64,000 nucleotides of DNA from the NCBI RefSeq assembly GCF_005517195.1, contig NZ_CP040244.1:748501-812500 (forward strand). The letters run 5' to 3'. The notes under the pieces are model-generated. The model saw only the letters and a program-made list of their open reading frames with translations. It was not told the DNA's origin and did not search any database. Below are positions 8,355 to 17,029 of the stretch, piece after piece. The stretch is from Streptomyces vilmorinianum. Lineage in GTDB: Bacteria > Actinomycetota > Actinomycetes > Streptomycetales > Streptomycetaceae. The position numbers were made by a program, and so were the translations under genes. Within the stretch, counting starts at the first letter, position 1, and every line of letters begins with the position of its first letter.

Positions 8355-9590
8355 TTATGGCAGATCACGCTCTGCTGCGATTCCTGACGCCACGTCTTCG
8401 AGGACGAGGTCCGGAAGGATGGCCAGTCCCAGACTCTGAAGATCCACGTTCGGGCTGGCTGCCTTCTCTGCAACGCGGGGCGACCAGGAGGCCAGCCGGT
8501 CCAGTGCAGGTACCAAGCCTTCTCGGTCGTTACTGAGCAGGGCTGCCACGAGCGACACGACATCGGCGCGGGAGCTGCCTGCTGGAGCCGGGAGAGCGGC
8601 CAGCCCTGAGAGTGCGCGCTGGTCACGAGTGCCACAGAGCGCCGCGAGCGCGGCGAGAGCGAATCGGACGGCATAGCTCTCGTCTTCCCAGCGGGATAGC
8701 AGTCTCGGCAGCTCGCTGCCGATGGCCCGCCGTGTCAGATATTCAGCTGCAGACTCCTCCCCGGCACCCCCGAGTGCGGTGATGCGATCGGCCAGGGAGA
8801 CTGCGGCTGCCGGCCCCGAAGCAGCGAGCCGCAACAGGTCGCCGAGCAGAACCAACCGGCTGCCGGGCGCGACATTGTCATCGCAGACCAGCTCCATGAG
8901 GAATGGGACAGCCTCGACGGTGGTGTCGGTGCAGGTGCCTTGGTGGGCCGCAGCATCCGCGAGATCGCCGAGGAACTCGCCCGTTGACCCGTAGGGCTCG
9001 CCGAACGCGAACTCCTCATCGAGCAGCCACCCGACGGCATCCGGAACGTCCCCCGCCCTGCCGTACATGCGCTCTGCGACCGCCACCACGGCCTGGACCA
9101 GCACTGCGGGCTCACCGGCCTCACTGCTCTTCCACGGTGGTCCGGCTGGGGGTCGCGCGGGATCCTTGGGCAGAGGACTCGGAAGGGCGACGTTGGCGCC
9201 GGCCTGCTCACGGACCAGGCCGTTCCGTGTGAAGACTCCTTCGAGAGTCTCAGCATGCCCCTCGCTGTACCCCTGCTGAAAACCGCCGTGGGCACGGGCT
9301 ACATGGGCCACCCGAATCCGTTCACTCCGAAAGAACGGCTCGAGAGCCATGCGCTCGTACCCGCTGTAGATGGCCAGTGAGAAGACCTGCCACCACCCCT
9401 CCAGCTCCGGGTCCATCGATGGCCGGCCGTACCAGAAGCTCGACGGAACGAACCGGAAGTGATCGTGGACACGCACTGCCGTCAGACGGTGCCCCATCCC
9501 GGACAGCTCGGATGCGGCGGCGCGGGCAGCGCCCTCGCTCGGCAGGCTCAGCGTGTACTGGACTCCCCAAGCGGGAGGTGCCGCGCTCAT
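8355..9590 (-). CDS. Hypothetical protein, helical-repeat C-terminus
   Basis: A 411-residue protein. The first 125 residues form an alpha/beta domain (YTLSLPSEGAARAAASELSG, VRVHDHFRFVPSSFWYG, GWWQVFSLAIYSGYERMALE) that I do not recognise. The remainder, from about residue 165, is rich in leucine/alanine helices of 35-45 residues, suggesting a HEAT-type solenoid used for binding. The start ATG at 9590 shares one base with the stop of the upstream DUF1963 gene (TGATG), so the two proteins are translationally coupled and probably act together. No catalytic motif is visible. Confidence 0.68.
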   Translation of the reverse strand: MSAAPPAWGVQYTLSLPSEGAARAAASELSGMGHRLTAVRVHDHFRFVPSSFWYGRPSMDPELEGWWQVFSLAIYSGYERMALEPFFRSERIRVAHVARAHGGFQQGYSEGHAETLEGVFTRNGLVREQAGANVALPSPLPKDPARPPAGPPWKSSEAGEPAVLVQAVVAVAERMYGRAGDVPDAVGWLLDEEFAFGEPYGSTGEFLGDLADAAAHQGTCTDTTVEAVPFLMELVCDDNVAPGSRLVLLGDLLRLAASGPAAAVSLADRITALGGAGEESAAEYLTRRAIGSELPRLLSRWEDESYAVRFALAALAALCGTRDQRALSGLAALPAPAGSSRADVVSLVAALLSNDREGLVPALDRLASWSPRVAEKAASPNVDLQSLGLAILPDLVLEDVASGIAAERDLP

Positions 9591-10468
9591 CAGCTGCACT
9601 GCCAGGTGAACATCGCCCGCTCGAATCGCCGCTCGGCCAGATCTTCCGGGCGGATCAGCCAGTACAGGGCTCCGGCATCGCCCCACATCATGTCCGCGGC
9701 GTCCTCGCTGTCGAACTGGGCCAGCAGCACCCAGTTGCCCGCCTCCTCGGACAGCCGCGGGTCGTCCCAGGACACCTCGCCGTCCAAAACCGCCTCCGCG
9801 ATCTCGATCTCGACCGGGTTCTGCACCGAGTGAGCGTGGCCGCCGATCTGATGCCCCACCTCATCATCGAACTCCCACAGCGCGTCGAGGAACCCCTGCG
9901 AGCAGACGGGGTGGCCATACCGGTTCCCCAGCGGGGCGCCCGGGGCGAAGGCGGCCCGGACGGACGGATGCCAGGGCTCGGCCGCAGTCATCTCCACCCG
10001 AGCGGCCAGCGTCACCACCGGATACCCCTTCAGACCGGCAGGCGCCCCACGCTCCGCCACCTCCTCCTCGGCCGCCACGTAGAGCACACGGGCGCCCGCC
10101 CAGCTCTCCCGGTCCTCGGCCAGAACGAGAGCCTCGCCGTCATCCAGCTGACCGTCGAAGTAGAAGAACAGCAGCGTTCCCGCCTCGGGCAGATCGATGT
10201 CCAGCGCGGCCGTCGGCAGACGCGCGCAGTCGATCGAGGCGACGAAAGAGAGCGGACCGTGCCCCTCCCACACCGGCCACTCCGCGATGGCCGGCAACGC
10301 GGGAAGGCCACCGAGTCGACCCACAGCGTCGTCAGTGCCAGTTGCTACCTCAAGACGCACGCCAGGGCGAAGCAGACCGAGCCACTTCTCAGCATCCTCG
10401 GGCGACAGGTGCTGCAAGGCGAGGGATCGAAGGGCTTCTCGGGAACCATGTGTCATGTGCCCGATCAT
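9590..10468 (-). CDS. DUF1963 (YwqG family) protein
   Basis: A 292-residue protein with the YwqG/DUF1963 layout: an N-terminal GRLGGLPALPAIAEWPVWEG segment, LPEAGTLLFFYFD, then GHQIGGHAHSVQNPVEIE and the terminal NWVLLAQFDSEDAADMMWGD and ALYWLIRPEDLAERRF blocks. The function is unknown. In Bacillus, ywqG sits in a cluster with a T7SS-exported LXG toxin, which makes an immunity-type role possible. An ATG at 10456 is an alternative start; neither has a strong ribosome site. Coupled downstream to the helical-repeat gene. Confidence 0.78.
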   Translation of the reverse strand: MIGHMTHGSREALRSLALQHLSPEDAEKWLGLLRPGVRLEVATGTDDAVGRLGGLPALPAIAEWPVWEGHGPLSFVASIDCARLPTAALDIDLPEAGTLLFFYFDGQLDDGEALVLAEDRESWAGARVLYVAAEEEVAERGAPAGLKGYPVVTLAARVEMTAAEPWHPSVRAAFAPGAPLGNRYGHPVCSQGFLDALWEFDDEVGHQIGGHAHSVQNPVEIEIAEAVLDGEVSWDDPRLSEEAGNWVLLAQFDSEDAADMMWGDAGALYWLIRPEDLAERRFERAMFTWQCS

Positions 10469-10522
10469 CCACGGTGCCGCTGACAGAGACCTCGGCGGCC
10501 TTCCCGCTGCACACGCGGCCGC

Positions 10523-11026
10523 TCAGTCCGTGGCCGTGGACCTCCAAGCAGCGGTAACGCACCCTTCTTCCCAGTGCCACCAGCCCTCCGTCGCACCGTG
10601 TTCAAGGAGCTTTCGGATCCGTGGCAGGTCCGCCCCTGGCGGGACATCCAGTGCGACCATCCGGAGTCTCTCGATACCTTCGCCTGTCGTGCCGAGCTTG
10701 TGGAAGATCTCCAGAACGCTCTGCCGGGCTGCGGCTGATCCGCCGTCCTTGAGCACGATCAGCCGGATCGTGCAGTTCTCCGAAGCTCGGACCGTCTCTC
10801 CAGCCCAGCGGATGCCCTCATCGTCGATCTCACCCCGGATGATGTCGTCGCTGGCGATGCCACGGACGAACCACGGGGTGTTATCCAGCCGCACGGTGCC
10901 GTCGCCGAGGTCCACGGCCCACAGGCTCTCGACGCTCGCCGGCGGCCAGCCGTCTTCGTCAATGGCCATCCGGAAGTGGACCTTCACCTGGTCGTCACTG
11001 ATGTTCGTCACGGCGCCATCATCCAT
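10523..11026 (-). CDS. DUF4265 family protein
   Basis: About 167 residues from ATG 11026. The conserved DUF4265 core is visible: VKVHFRMAIDEDGWPPASVE, SLWAVDLGDGTVRLDNTPWF, VRGIASDDIIRGEID, and an ETVRASENCTIRLIV strand. Residues about 100-167 resemble the usual C-terminal half (LGTTGEGIERLRMVALDVPP). Function unknown; relatives occur singly or near toxin-immunity loci. The promoter faces the divergent DUF6000-like gene 66 bases away. Confidence 0.7.
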   Translation of the reverse strand: MDDGAVTNISDDQVKVHFRMAIDEDGWPPASVESLWAVDLGDGTVRLDNTPWFVRGIASDDIIRGEIDDEGIRWAGETVRASENCTIRLIVLKDGGSAAARQSVLEIFHKLGTTGEGIERLRMVALDVPPGADLPRIRKLLEHGATEGWWHWEEGCVTAAWRSTATD

Positions 11027-11092
11027 GCCGCTTCCGTGGGCCAGGACGTGGGAGTGCTGCCACGCCGTCCCGCGGTAGGGCACCATGCAGGA

Positions 11093-11716
11093 ATGCGCCC
11101 CTACCCCGACGATCTGGAGCTGGACCAACTGCGACGCCACTACGTCGCTGCTGATCGGCGCTACCTGCGCCTGAACTACGGGATCTTTCGTCTGGCGGAG
11201 CGCGAGCGTGACAATCTTGCGCGGGAACTCGCACAGACTGCAGAGGCCATCACGCCGCGCGAACTGGGCCTCTTGCTCGATTGTGGATGGCGCGAACGCA
11301 AGACCGCTGCCTGGCTGATCGCGATAGCCGGTCGTACCGCCTTCCGCCCACAGCTGGGGGAACTCCTCCTGGCCAGCGCTGGCCCGTACGCAGGGCACGC
11401 GTACTGCATCGCCTTGGCCACCTTCGGGACCGCAGCTGACGCCGGCCTCCTGACCGCCTACCTCGACCGCTACCTGGCCCGCCCCGACCTGGCCTACGAC
11501 CAGGCATCCGCCCTTGGCGCCCTCCTCCACCTCGACACCGCCCAAGGCACCGACCATGCAGCCCGCTTCCTCACGCCGGACGGCCCCTGGCAGCGATGGG
11601 CACGCGAGCGGCCGCCAAGGCGTGAGCTGGAGCCCGCCGAATGCCGGGAGACCATGGCCCAGTACTGCTCCTTCGTTCAGAAGAGCGCCCGACACCGTGC
11701 AGTGCACGGGCGGTGA
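11093..11716 (+). CDS. DUF6000-like protein
   Basis: A 207-residue protein from ATG 11093 (MRPYPDDLELDQLRRHYV). It is mostly helical, with the pattern TPRELGLLLDCGWRERKTAA, WLIAIAGRT, and ALATFGTAADAGLLTAYLDR, ending in GPWQRWA. I recognise it as similar to the actinobacterial DUF6000 family, of unknown function; the central helices resemble HEAT-like repeats. Divergent from the DUF4265 gene and followed after 45 bases by a SUKH-like gene on the same strand. Confidence 0.62.
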   Translation: MRPYPDDLELDQLRRHYVAADRRYLRLNYGIFRLAERERDNLARELAQTAEAITPRELGLLLDCGWRERKTAAWLIAIAGRTAFRPQLGELLLASAGPYAGHAYCIALATFGTAADAGLLTAYLDRYLARPDLAYDQASALGALLHLDTAQGTDHAARFLTPDGPWQRWARERPPRRELEPAECRETMAQYCSFVQKSARHRAVHGR

Positions 11717-11761
11717 GGTTCTCCCTTCCTATGGTGCGTCCCTGACGCTTGACGTCGCTGC

Positions 11762-12421
11762 GTGACCACGCATGCACCGCGGCCCCCTCGCCCCCCGGAA
11801 GGCCTGAGCCGCCGAGCCCGACAGTTCGTCCACACACATGGGCTGCTCGTCCCGTGCCTGGAAGTCCAGCTTCACCGGGACCAGTGGCTCATGCACGGGA
11901 TACCCGCTGCCGAGGTCGACCGCGTTGCGGCCTTCCAAGCGCGCTGGGGCGGCATCGCACTGCCTCCGGCACCCGTGTACGAGGGCGGTCCGCGGATCCT
12001 CGCCGCTGACACGCCCGAAGGCTCTGCCGCAGAAGGCTGGTGGTTCTCGGCCGGGGACGAGCGGGTGTCGATGGCCTACGGATTCATGATCGGGCCTGGG
12101 GGCGAGTTCGGTATCCACGCCGAGCGCTGGACACCCTTGCACGCCAGCATCGACGGGTGGGTGGAATCATTGGCCCTGGCTCATCACGCCGCGCTCTGGG
12201 CACAGAGCATCACGAAGATCACGGGCGACGCCGTCGACGACTTGGGCCTGGAGGAATACGAACCGGTCCGCGAGATCCAAGGCATCGCGGACAACTGGTG
12301 GCGTGGCGAAGACTGCCTCATCGCCGTCTACCGAGGCGAAGCCGACTGTCTCGCGGCGCCTCAGTGCCGAACGGCGCACATCTACCGCGGCCTTGATCAC
12401 TGGGGTCTCCGCGGCGGTTGA
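11762..12421 (+). CDS. SUKH/SMI1-like hypothetical protein
   Basis: A 219-residue protein starting at GTG 11762 without a clear ribosome site. The pattern AAFQARWGGIALPPAPVYEG, a YGFMIGPGGEFGI strand, and RWTPLHASIDGWVESLALAH resemble SMI1/KNR4 (SUKH) proteins, many of which are immunity proteins of polymorphic toxins. This is a fold-level impression only. The C-terminus (LIAVYRGEADCLAAPQCRTA) is unfamiliar. It is the last gene of the accessory block; the second terminator copy follows at 12526. Confidence 0.5.
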   Translation: MTTHAPRPPRPPEGLSRRARQFVHTHGLLVPCLEVQLHRDQWLMHGIPAAEVDRVAAFQARWGGIALPPAPVYEGGPRILAADTPEGSAAEGWWFSAGDERVSMAYGFMIGPGGEFGIHAERWTPLHASIDGWVESLALAHHAALWAQSITKITGDAVDDLGLEEYEPVREIQGIADNWWRGEDCLIAVYRGEADCLAAPQCRTAHIYRGLDHWGLRGG

Positions 12422-12878
12422 CCGCTGATCGGTGGGAAGCGATCTCCGCCGATCTGGGAAGCGATCTTCGACTGCCCCTGTACCGTCTGGTCAGCGACAC
12501 TCGCGAACACCCCACAGACAATGAGGATCCCGTCCGATCGCAAGATCGGGCGGGATCTTCGCGTTTCCGGGACGCGGAACGGGCCCGGAAGGCCCTCTGG
12601 TCGCGATCGGCCTGGCGGAGCTTCTGCAGCTGTTGTTGGCGACGCAGAGGCGGCCGAGGGCTGAGCTCCCGGGGTCCCGTGGGGCTCAAGGCGCCGGTGG
12701 TTGGGGCGGGTCGTTCCGATTCGCTGTTCCAGGTTGGCTTGTTTCTGCAGGTCAGAGGGGATGGAACGTCCCTGCGTCCCGCATTGGGTGCCACGCCTGG
12801 CACGGGGTGGGGGCGAGTCGGCAGAGTCTTTCCCAGGCCGCGGTAAGACACCGCGTCATCACTCACGGGGGAGTTCCC
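12422..12878. other. Gene-free stretch containing the right edge of the accessory block
   Basis: No convincing gene is present. The notable content is the second 36-bp terminator copy (12526-12561). The only tRNA-like trace near it is an 8-base ccacagac (12511-12518) matching the tRNA 3' end and flank at 4002-4009. The following 300 bases are GC-rich with weak coding character in one frame and may be decayed sequence. A GGGGGAG ribosome site for the next gene lies at its end. Confidence 0.6.
12526..12561 (+). repeat. 36-bp terminator direct repeat, copy 2
   Basis: Identical over 36 bases to 4044-4079, including both hairpin arms and the GCAA loop. The flanking bases diverge at once, although a CGTTTC-like tract follows both copies. 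It can act as terminator for the gene ending at 12421. Together the copies bracket the accessory block. Confidence 0.85.
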
Positions 12879-13598
<720 letters not shown>

Positions 13599-13617
13599 TC
13601 CTCCGCACCGGGGGGGC

Positions 13618-13956
13618 TCAGGTGTTGCGCGTGATCCAGCGCTGGAGCGCGATGTGGGTGAAGTCGTCCAGCGCGCACAGCGCCTCGATGGCGTCCAGGT
13701 CGCCCGGCAGGGGAGCGATGCCCGCCGTGGTGAGCGCGGCGTGCAGCTCCAGCCGGCGGCGGTCCGCCGGCTCCAGCGGAACGGACAGGCGGCTCGCGGG
13801 AGCGGGCGGGGGCAGCGGGTGGTCGCCGTACGACGGGATGTCGTACGCGGCCGGCGTCTCCTCCGCGAGGTCGTCGATGTACACGGCAGGGAACCGGTAG
13901 GGGTCGAAGTCCGACACTGCGGTCGGGGCCGTGGGGAAAGACTGAAGCCCAGTCAT
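13618..13956 (-). CDS. Small hypothetical protein
   Basis: A 112-residue protein with a good ribosome site (GAGGAGG about eight bases upstream of ATG 13956). The N-terminal 50 residues are Pro/Tyr-rich; residues about 62-110 form a helical domain (RRRLELHAALTTAGIAPLPG, then DLDAIEALCALDDFTHIALQ) ending in RWITRNT. I do not know the family. It is transcribed in the same direction as the serine protease but separated from it by a perfect terminator hairpin. Confidence 0.65.
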   Translation of the reverse strand: MTGLQSFPTAPTAVSDFDPYRFPAVYIDDLAEETPAAYDIPSYGDHPLPPPAPASRLSVPLEPADRRRLELHAALTTAGIAPLPGDLDAIEALCALDDFTHIALQRWITRNT

Positions 13957-14090
13957 GCGTGCCTCCTCAGTTGTCCTGCGACTGGCCAGGAGGAGTGCGT
14001 ACGGGCCGATCCCGGTTGCGGTACGCGCGGTTCTCCACCCGAATGCCGCCTATCCCATCTCGTCACAAGAGAGATGAACCGACGCACGTA

Positions 14091-14118
14091 CCCCCGGCGG
14101 AGCAGTCTCCGCCGGGGG
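14091..14118 (-). terminator. Perfect 12-bp terminator hairpin
   Basis: Arms 14091-14102 and 14107-14118 (cccccggcggag / ctccgccggggg) pair perfectly around CAGT, just past the stop of the protease gene at 14157. Confidence 0.85.
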
Positions 14119-14121
14119 CAC

Positions 14122-14154
14122 GGGTGGATGGGTGGGTGGGTGGGTGGACGGGTG
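14122..14154 (+). repeat. GGTG-type short tandem repeat
   Basis: Six to seven runs of three Gs separated by one to three bases (gggtggatgggtgggtggg and onward) lie between the protease stop and its terminator. On the plus strand it could form a G-quadruplex. Confidence 0.6.
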
Positions 14155-14156
14155 TG

Positions 14157-15104
14157 TCAGGACGCCTGGGCGCGGTCGTACAGGGCCTTCGCGTCGTTGC
14201 CGAAGTACGGGCCGAACATGCGGTTGGGCAGGAAGGTGTAGCCGAAGCTGTTCACCGAGACCTGCAGGCCCGTGCCCGTCGCCTCGCTGAAGGAGGTGAA
14301 CCAGGGGCCGCCGCTCGAGCCGCCCGTCATGTTGCAGGCGAGGCTGTGGTCCTGGGAGAAGAGGAAGTCCTTCGACGAGTTGCCCGAGCAGTGGATCAGC
14401 TTCGAGCCGTCGTACGGGGAGGCCGCCGGGAAGCCGAAGGCGTACATCGGCTTGTTGTAGCCGCCGTTGAACTGGATGCCCTGGGCGCCGGTGACCGAGG
14501 TGAGGGTCTGGCCGTTCAGGGGAGCGACGACCGCCGCGCCCACGTCGTAGTTGATGTCCTCGCTCGCCTCCCACTGCGGGGTGGTGAGCGTCTTCGTCGC
14601 CGTCCACTGGCCGTACGGCGCGCTGCCGTTGTCGTACGCGGGGACGAAGACCCAGTTGGTGTGCCACGCGCCCTGGTACTTCACGCAGTGGCCCGCCGTG
14701 ATGACCGTGCTCGCGTTCTGGCTGGTGACCGCGTTGCCGGAGCAGGAGGCCGTACGGCCCTGGAAGGTGAAGAAGACGCGGCCCGAGGTCTTCACGACCG
14801 CGCCGCCGCCCGTCCAGGCGCCGCCCGGCTGGGGGAAGGCCGTCGGGGAGACGGTGGTGGGCCGGGAGGAGCGGGCGACCTGCTTGAGGGCGGCGCCCGG
14901 GGTCACCTGGAGGTCGAGCGGGGGCGCCGACCGCATGCGGTCGGCGGTCCAGAAGGCGGTGGCCCGCTGCTGTTCCGTGGCGGTGACCGTGCGGGCGGGC
15001 TGGGCGGCGGTCTCCGCCGCCTGGGCCGACGTCGTGGTCAGGGCGCCGGCCAGCAGGGCTCCGGCGGCGAGCAGGGCGGCTAAGGCTGTGCGATGGCGTC
15101 TCAC
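14157..15104 (-). CDS. Secreted trypsin/V8-like serine protease
   Basis: A 315-residue exported protease. A signal peptide of about 30 residues (MRRHRTALAALLAAGALLAG, ending near AQAA) and a short propeptide precede a chymotrypsin-fold domain. The catalytic triad can be placed at H139 (ITAGHC), D187 (INYDVGAAV) and S264 (GGSSGGPW), with cysteines at 121/140 and 239/257 suitable for disulfides. The family is the S1B/V8-like group common in streptomycetes, acting on extracellular protein; the cleavage preference cannot be read. It is a single gene closed by its own terminator. Confidence 0.9.
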   Translation of the reverse strand: MRRHRTALAALLAAGALLAGALTTTSAQAAETAAQPARTVTATEQQRATAFWTADRMRSAPPLDLQVTPGAALKQVARSSRPTTVSPTAFPQPGGAWTGGGAVVKTSGRVFFTFQGRTASCSGNAVTSQNASTVITAGHCVKYQGAWHTNWVFVPAYDNGSAPYGQWTATKTLTTPQWEASEDINYDVGAAVVAPLNGQTLTSVTGAQGIQFNGGYNKPMYAFGFPAASPYDGSKLIHCSGNSSKDFLFSQDHSLACNMTGGSSGGPWFTSFSEATGTGLQVSVNSFGYTFLPNRMFGPYFGNDAKALYDRAQAS

Positions 15105-15203
15105 GCATGTCTCCTTCTGCCGAGGCAGGTGGGGGATGAGAACGGTGCGGATCGACGTGCGTGCAGCAGAGTGCCAGAGAGCGACGCGTTTGTCAGGAGC
15201 GCG

Positions 15204-15695
15204 TCAGTGGGTTCCGGTCAGGGCCTTCGCGAAGCAGCGGCTGGACTCGTACTCCCGGTAGTGGCCGAACTTGGCGCACGGCTCGTAGCCACTGGACGTG
15301 TACAGCGCGATCGCCTCGGGCTGCGCCGTGCCCGTCTCCAGGACCATCCGCGTCCGGCCCGCCGCCCGCGCGTCCTCCTCAAGCGCCGTGAGGATCCGCC
15401 GGGCGAGGCCGAGGCCGCGCGCCTCGGGGATCACGTACATGCGCTTGAGCTCCGCGTCGCCGTCCGAGTACCCCTCGTCGTTCTCGTCCTGGGTGCGCCA
15501 GCCGCCGGTCGCGACGGGGCGGCCCTCGGGGTCGTACGCGAGGAGGTAGAGGCCGCGCGGCGGTACGAACATGCCGGCGTCGAGCGGTGTGGCATCGCCC
15601 TCGTCGTCGCCGTAGCGGGCGATGTACTCCAGCTGGACGGCGTCGTCGAGTTTGACCGCGTCGGGGTGGTCGTAAGGCGTGGGGCGTATATCCAT
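15204..15695 (-). CDS. GNAT N-acetyltransferase
   Basis: A 163-residue GNAT enzyme from ATG 15695 (MDIRPTPYDHPDAV). The acetyl-CoA loop reads YVIPEARGLGLARRIL, preceded by the beta4 segment ELKRM and followed by LETGTAQPEAIALYTSSGYE. An ATG nine bases upstream (15704) is an alternative start and neither has a ribosome site, so translation may be leaderless. It is divergent from exonuclease III with about 50 bases between starts. Substrate unknown. Confidence 0.85.
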   Translation of the reverse strand: MDIRPTPYDHPDAVKLDDAVQLEYIARYGDDEGDATPLDAGMFVPPRGLYLLAYDPEGRPVATGGWRTQDENDEGYSDGDAELKRMYVIPEARGLGLARRILTALEEDARAAGRTRMVLETGTAQPEAIALYTSSGYEPCAKFGHYREYESSRCFAKALTGTH

Positions 15696-15747
15696 GCGAA
15701 GCATGGTACATCTATGCGCACTGCTCGGGTGCCGGTATTCTCCCGGG

Positions 15748-16551
15748 ATGCTCACTGTGACGACCGCCAATGTCAATGGTCTCAGGGCCGCCGCCAAGAA
15801 GGGCTTCGTGGAGTGGCTCGCCGGCACCTCCGCCGACGCCGTCTGCCTGCAGGAGGTCCGCGCCGAGGAGTCCCAGCTCCCGGCCGAGGTCCGCGCGCCC
15901 GAGGGCTGGTTCACCGCGCACGCCCCCGCCGCCGCCAAGGGCCGTGCGGGCGTCTCCCTCTACACCCGGCGCGAGCCGGACCGGCTGCGGGTCGGCTTCG
16001 GGGTGAGCGAGTTCGACGACAGCGGCCGGTACATCGAGGCCGACCTGCCCGGCGTCACCGTCGCCAGCCTCTACCTGCCCTCCGGCGAGGTCGGCACCGA
16101 GCGGCAGGACGAGAAGATCCGCTTCATGGACGCGTTCCTGCCGTACCTGAAGGAGCTCAAGGAGCGCTCCGCCGCCGACGGCCGCGAGGTCGTCGTCTGC
16201 GGCGACTGGAACATCGCCCACCGCGAGGCCGACCTCAAGAACTGGAAGGCCAACCAGAAGAACGCCGGCTTCCTGCCGGAGGAGCGCGCGTGGCTGAGCC
16301 GCGTCCTCGACGAGGGCGACGGCGGATACGTCGACGTGCTCCGCGCCCTCCACCCGGACCAGGACGGGCCGTACTCGTGGTGGTCGTACCGCGGCCGCGC
16401 CTTCGACAACGACAGCGGCTGGCGCATCGACTACCAGGTCGCCACCCCCGGTCTCGCCGCCAAGGCCGTGAAGGCGTACGTCGAGCGGGCCGCCACGCAC
16501 GCGGAGCGCTGGAGCGACCACGCGCCCGTCACGGCGGTCTACCAGTTGTAG
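15748..16551 (+). CDS. xthA: Exodeoxyribonuclease III
   Basis: A 267-residue enzyme with the full ExoIII/AP endonuclease signature: TANVNGLR, CLQEVRAEE, LYLPSGEVGTERQDEK, VVCGDWNIAH (the active-site D and N), GWRIDYQVATP and WSDHAPVTAVY (terminal D-H pair). It repairs abasic sites and trims 3' ends. A TATTCT hexamer at 15736-15741 ends six bases before the ATG, so the mRNA may be leaderless. The stop codon TAG coincides with the first base of the IS element, which inserted exactly at the gene's end. Confidence 0.95.
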   Translation: MLTVTTANVNGLRAAAKKGFVEWLAGTSADAVCLQEVRAEESQLPAEVRAPEGWFTAHAPAAAKGRAGVSLYTRREPDRLRVGFGVSEFDDSGRYIEADLPGVTVASLYLPSGEVGTERQDEKIRFMDAFLPYLKELKERSAADGREVVVCGDWNIAHREADLKNWKANQKNAGFLPEERAWLSRVLDEGDGGYVDVLRALHPDQDGPYSWWSYRGRAFDNDSGWRIDYQVATPGLAAKAVKAYVERAATHAERWSDHAPVTAVYQL

Positions 16552-16573
16552 AGCTCGTAACACGATCTTGTTG
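16551..16573 (+). repeat. Left inverted repeat of the IS element
   Basis: It matches the reverse complement of 17720-17742 at 22 of 23 positions (mismatch at position 12). Its first base completes the TAG stop of exonuclease III. Confidence 0.85.
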
Positions 16574-16633
16574 AGGCTTCCTGGTCGGGGTGACCAGTGT
16601 GACGATTCGGCAGTTCGTTACGCTGGGGCCGTG

Positions 16634-17029
16634 ATGATCAGGGGGATAGCCGGACGGTGGTTCGTCGCCGTACTGGCCGCTGCTTCGGTACTCACCTCAG
16701 GGTGTGCGTACTCGGTCGACCCCGACGAGCTTCCCGGCGTGTACCGCAACGGCAAGACCGGCGGCGAGATCACGCTCGATTCCGACGGCACATTCACCGC
16801 CACTCATCTGTCGACGGGCGAGCACGCCGACCCCGACGATTTCCACGGCAAATGGGACTTCGTCGACAACGGCACCCTCTCCGACGACTTCGTCTACCTG
16901 GACATCGACGAGCGTGGCATCGGTGAGGTCTCCGGTGTCCACCTCTACGCGCGCGGCGGAGGGAAGATAGCGTTCAGCACTCCGGACGGGTCGTGGTCCC
17001 TGGTGCTCACCAAGGTGTCCGCCCAGTAG
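16634..17029 (+). CDS. Small lipoprotein inside the IS boundaries
   Basis: A 131-residue lipoprotein; ATG 16634 or the adjacent in-frame GTG 16631. The signal peptide ends in LTSGC (cysteine 24). The mature part (DELPGVYRNGKTGGEITLDS, GTFTATHL, FHGKWDFVDNGTLSDDFVYL) looks like a small beta-barrel lipoprotein similar to many Streptomyces single-domain lipoproteins; function unknown. Its 3' end overlaps the end of the opposite-strand transposase remnant, and it lies wholly between the IS inverted repeats. Confidence 0.78.
   Translation: MIRGIAGRWFVAVLAAASVLTSGCAYSVDPDELPGVYRNGKTGGEITLDSDGTFTATHLSTGEHADPDDFHGKWDFVDNGTLSDDFVYLDIDERGIGEVSGVHLYARGGGKIAFSTPDGSWSLVLTKVSAQ

Noticed and set aside
4239..12421. 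Antiphage defence island
   Set aside because: No restriction, CRISPR, Toll/interleukin, retron or nuclease-helicase signature can be seen in any gene of the block.
12490..12526. A partial tRNA copy or att core at the right end of the block
   Set aside because: Only eight bases match the tRNA 3' end and flank; that is within chance for this GC content.
12418..12846. Possible gene of about 142 residues after the accessory block
   Set aside because: It runs through the terminator hairpin, has no ribosome site and its composition is Arg/Ser-rich without recognisable domains.
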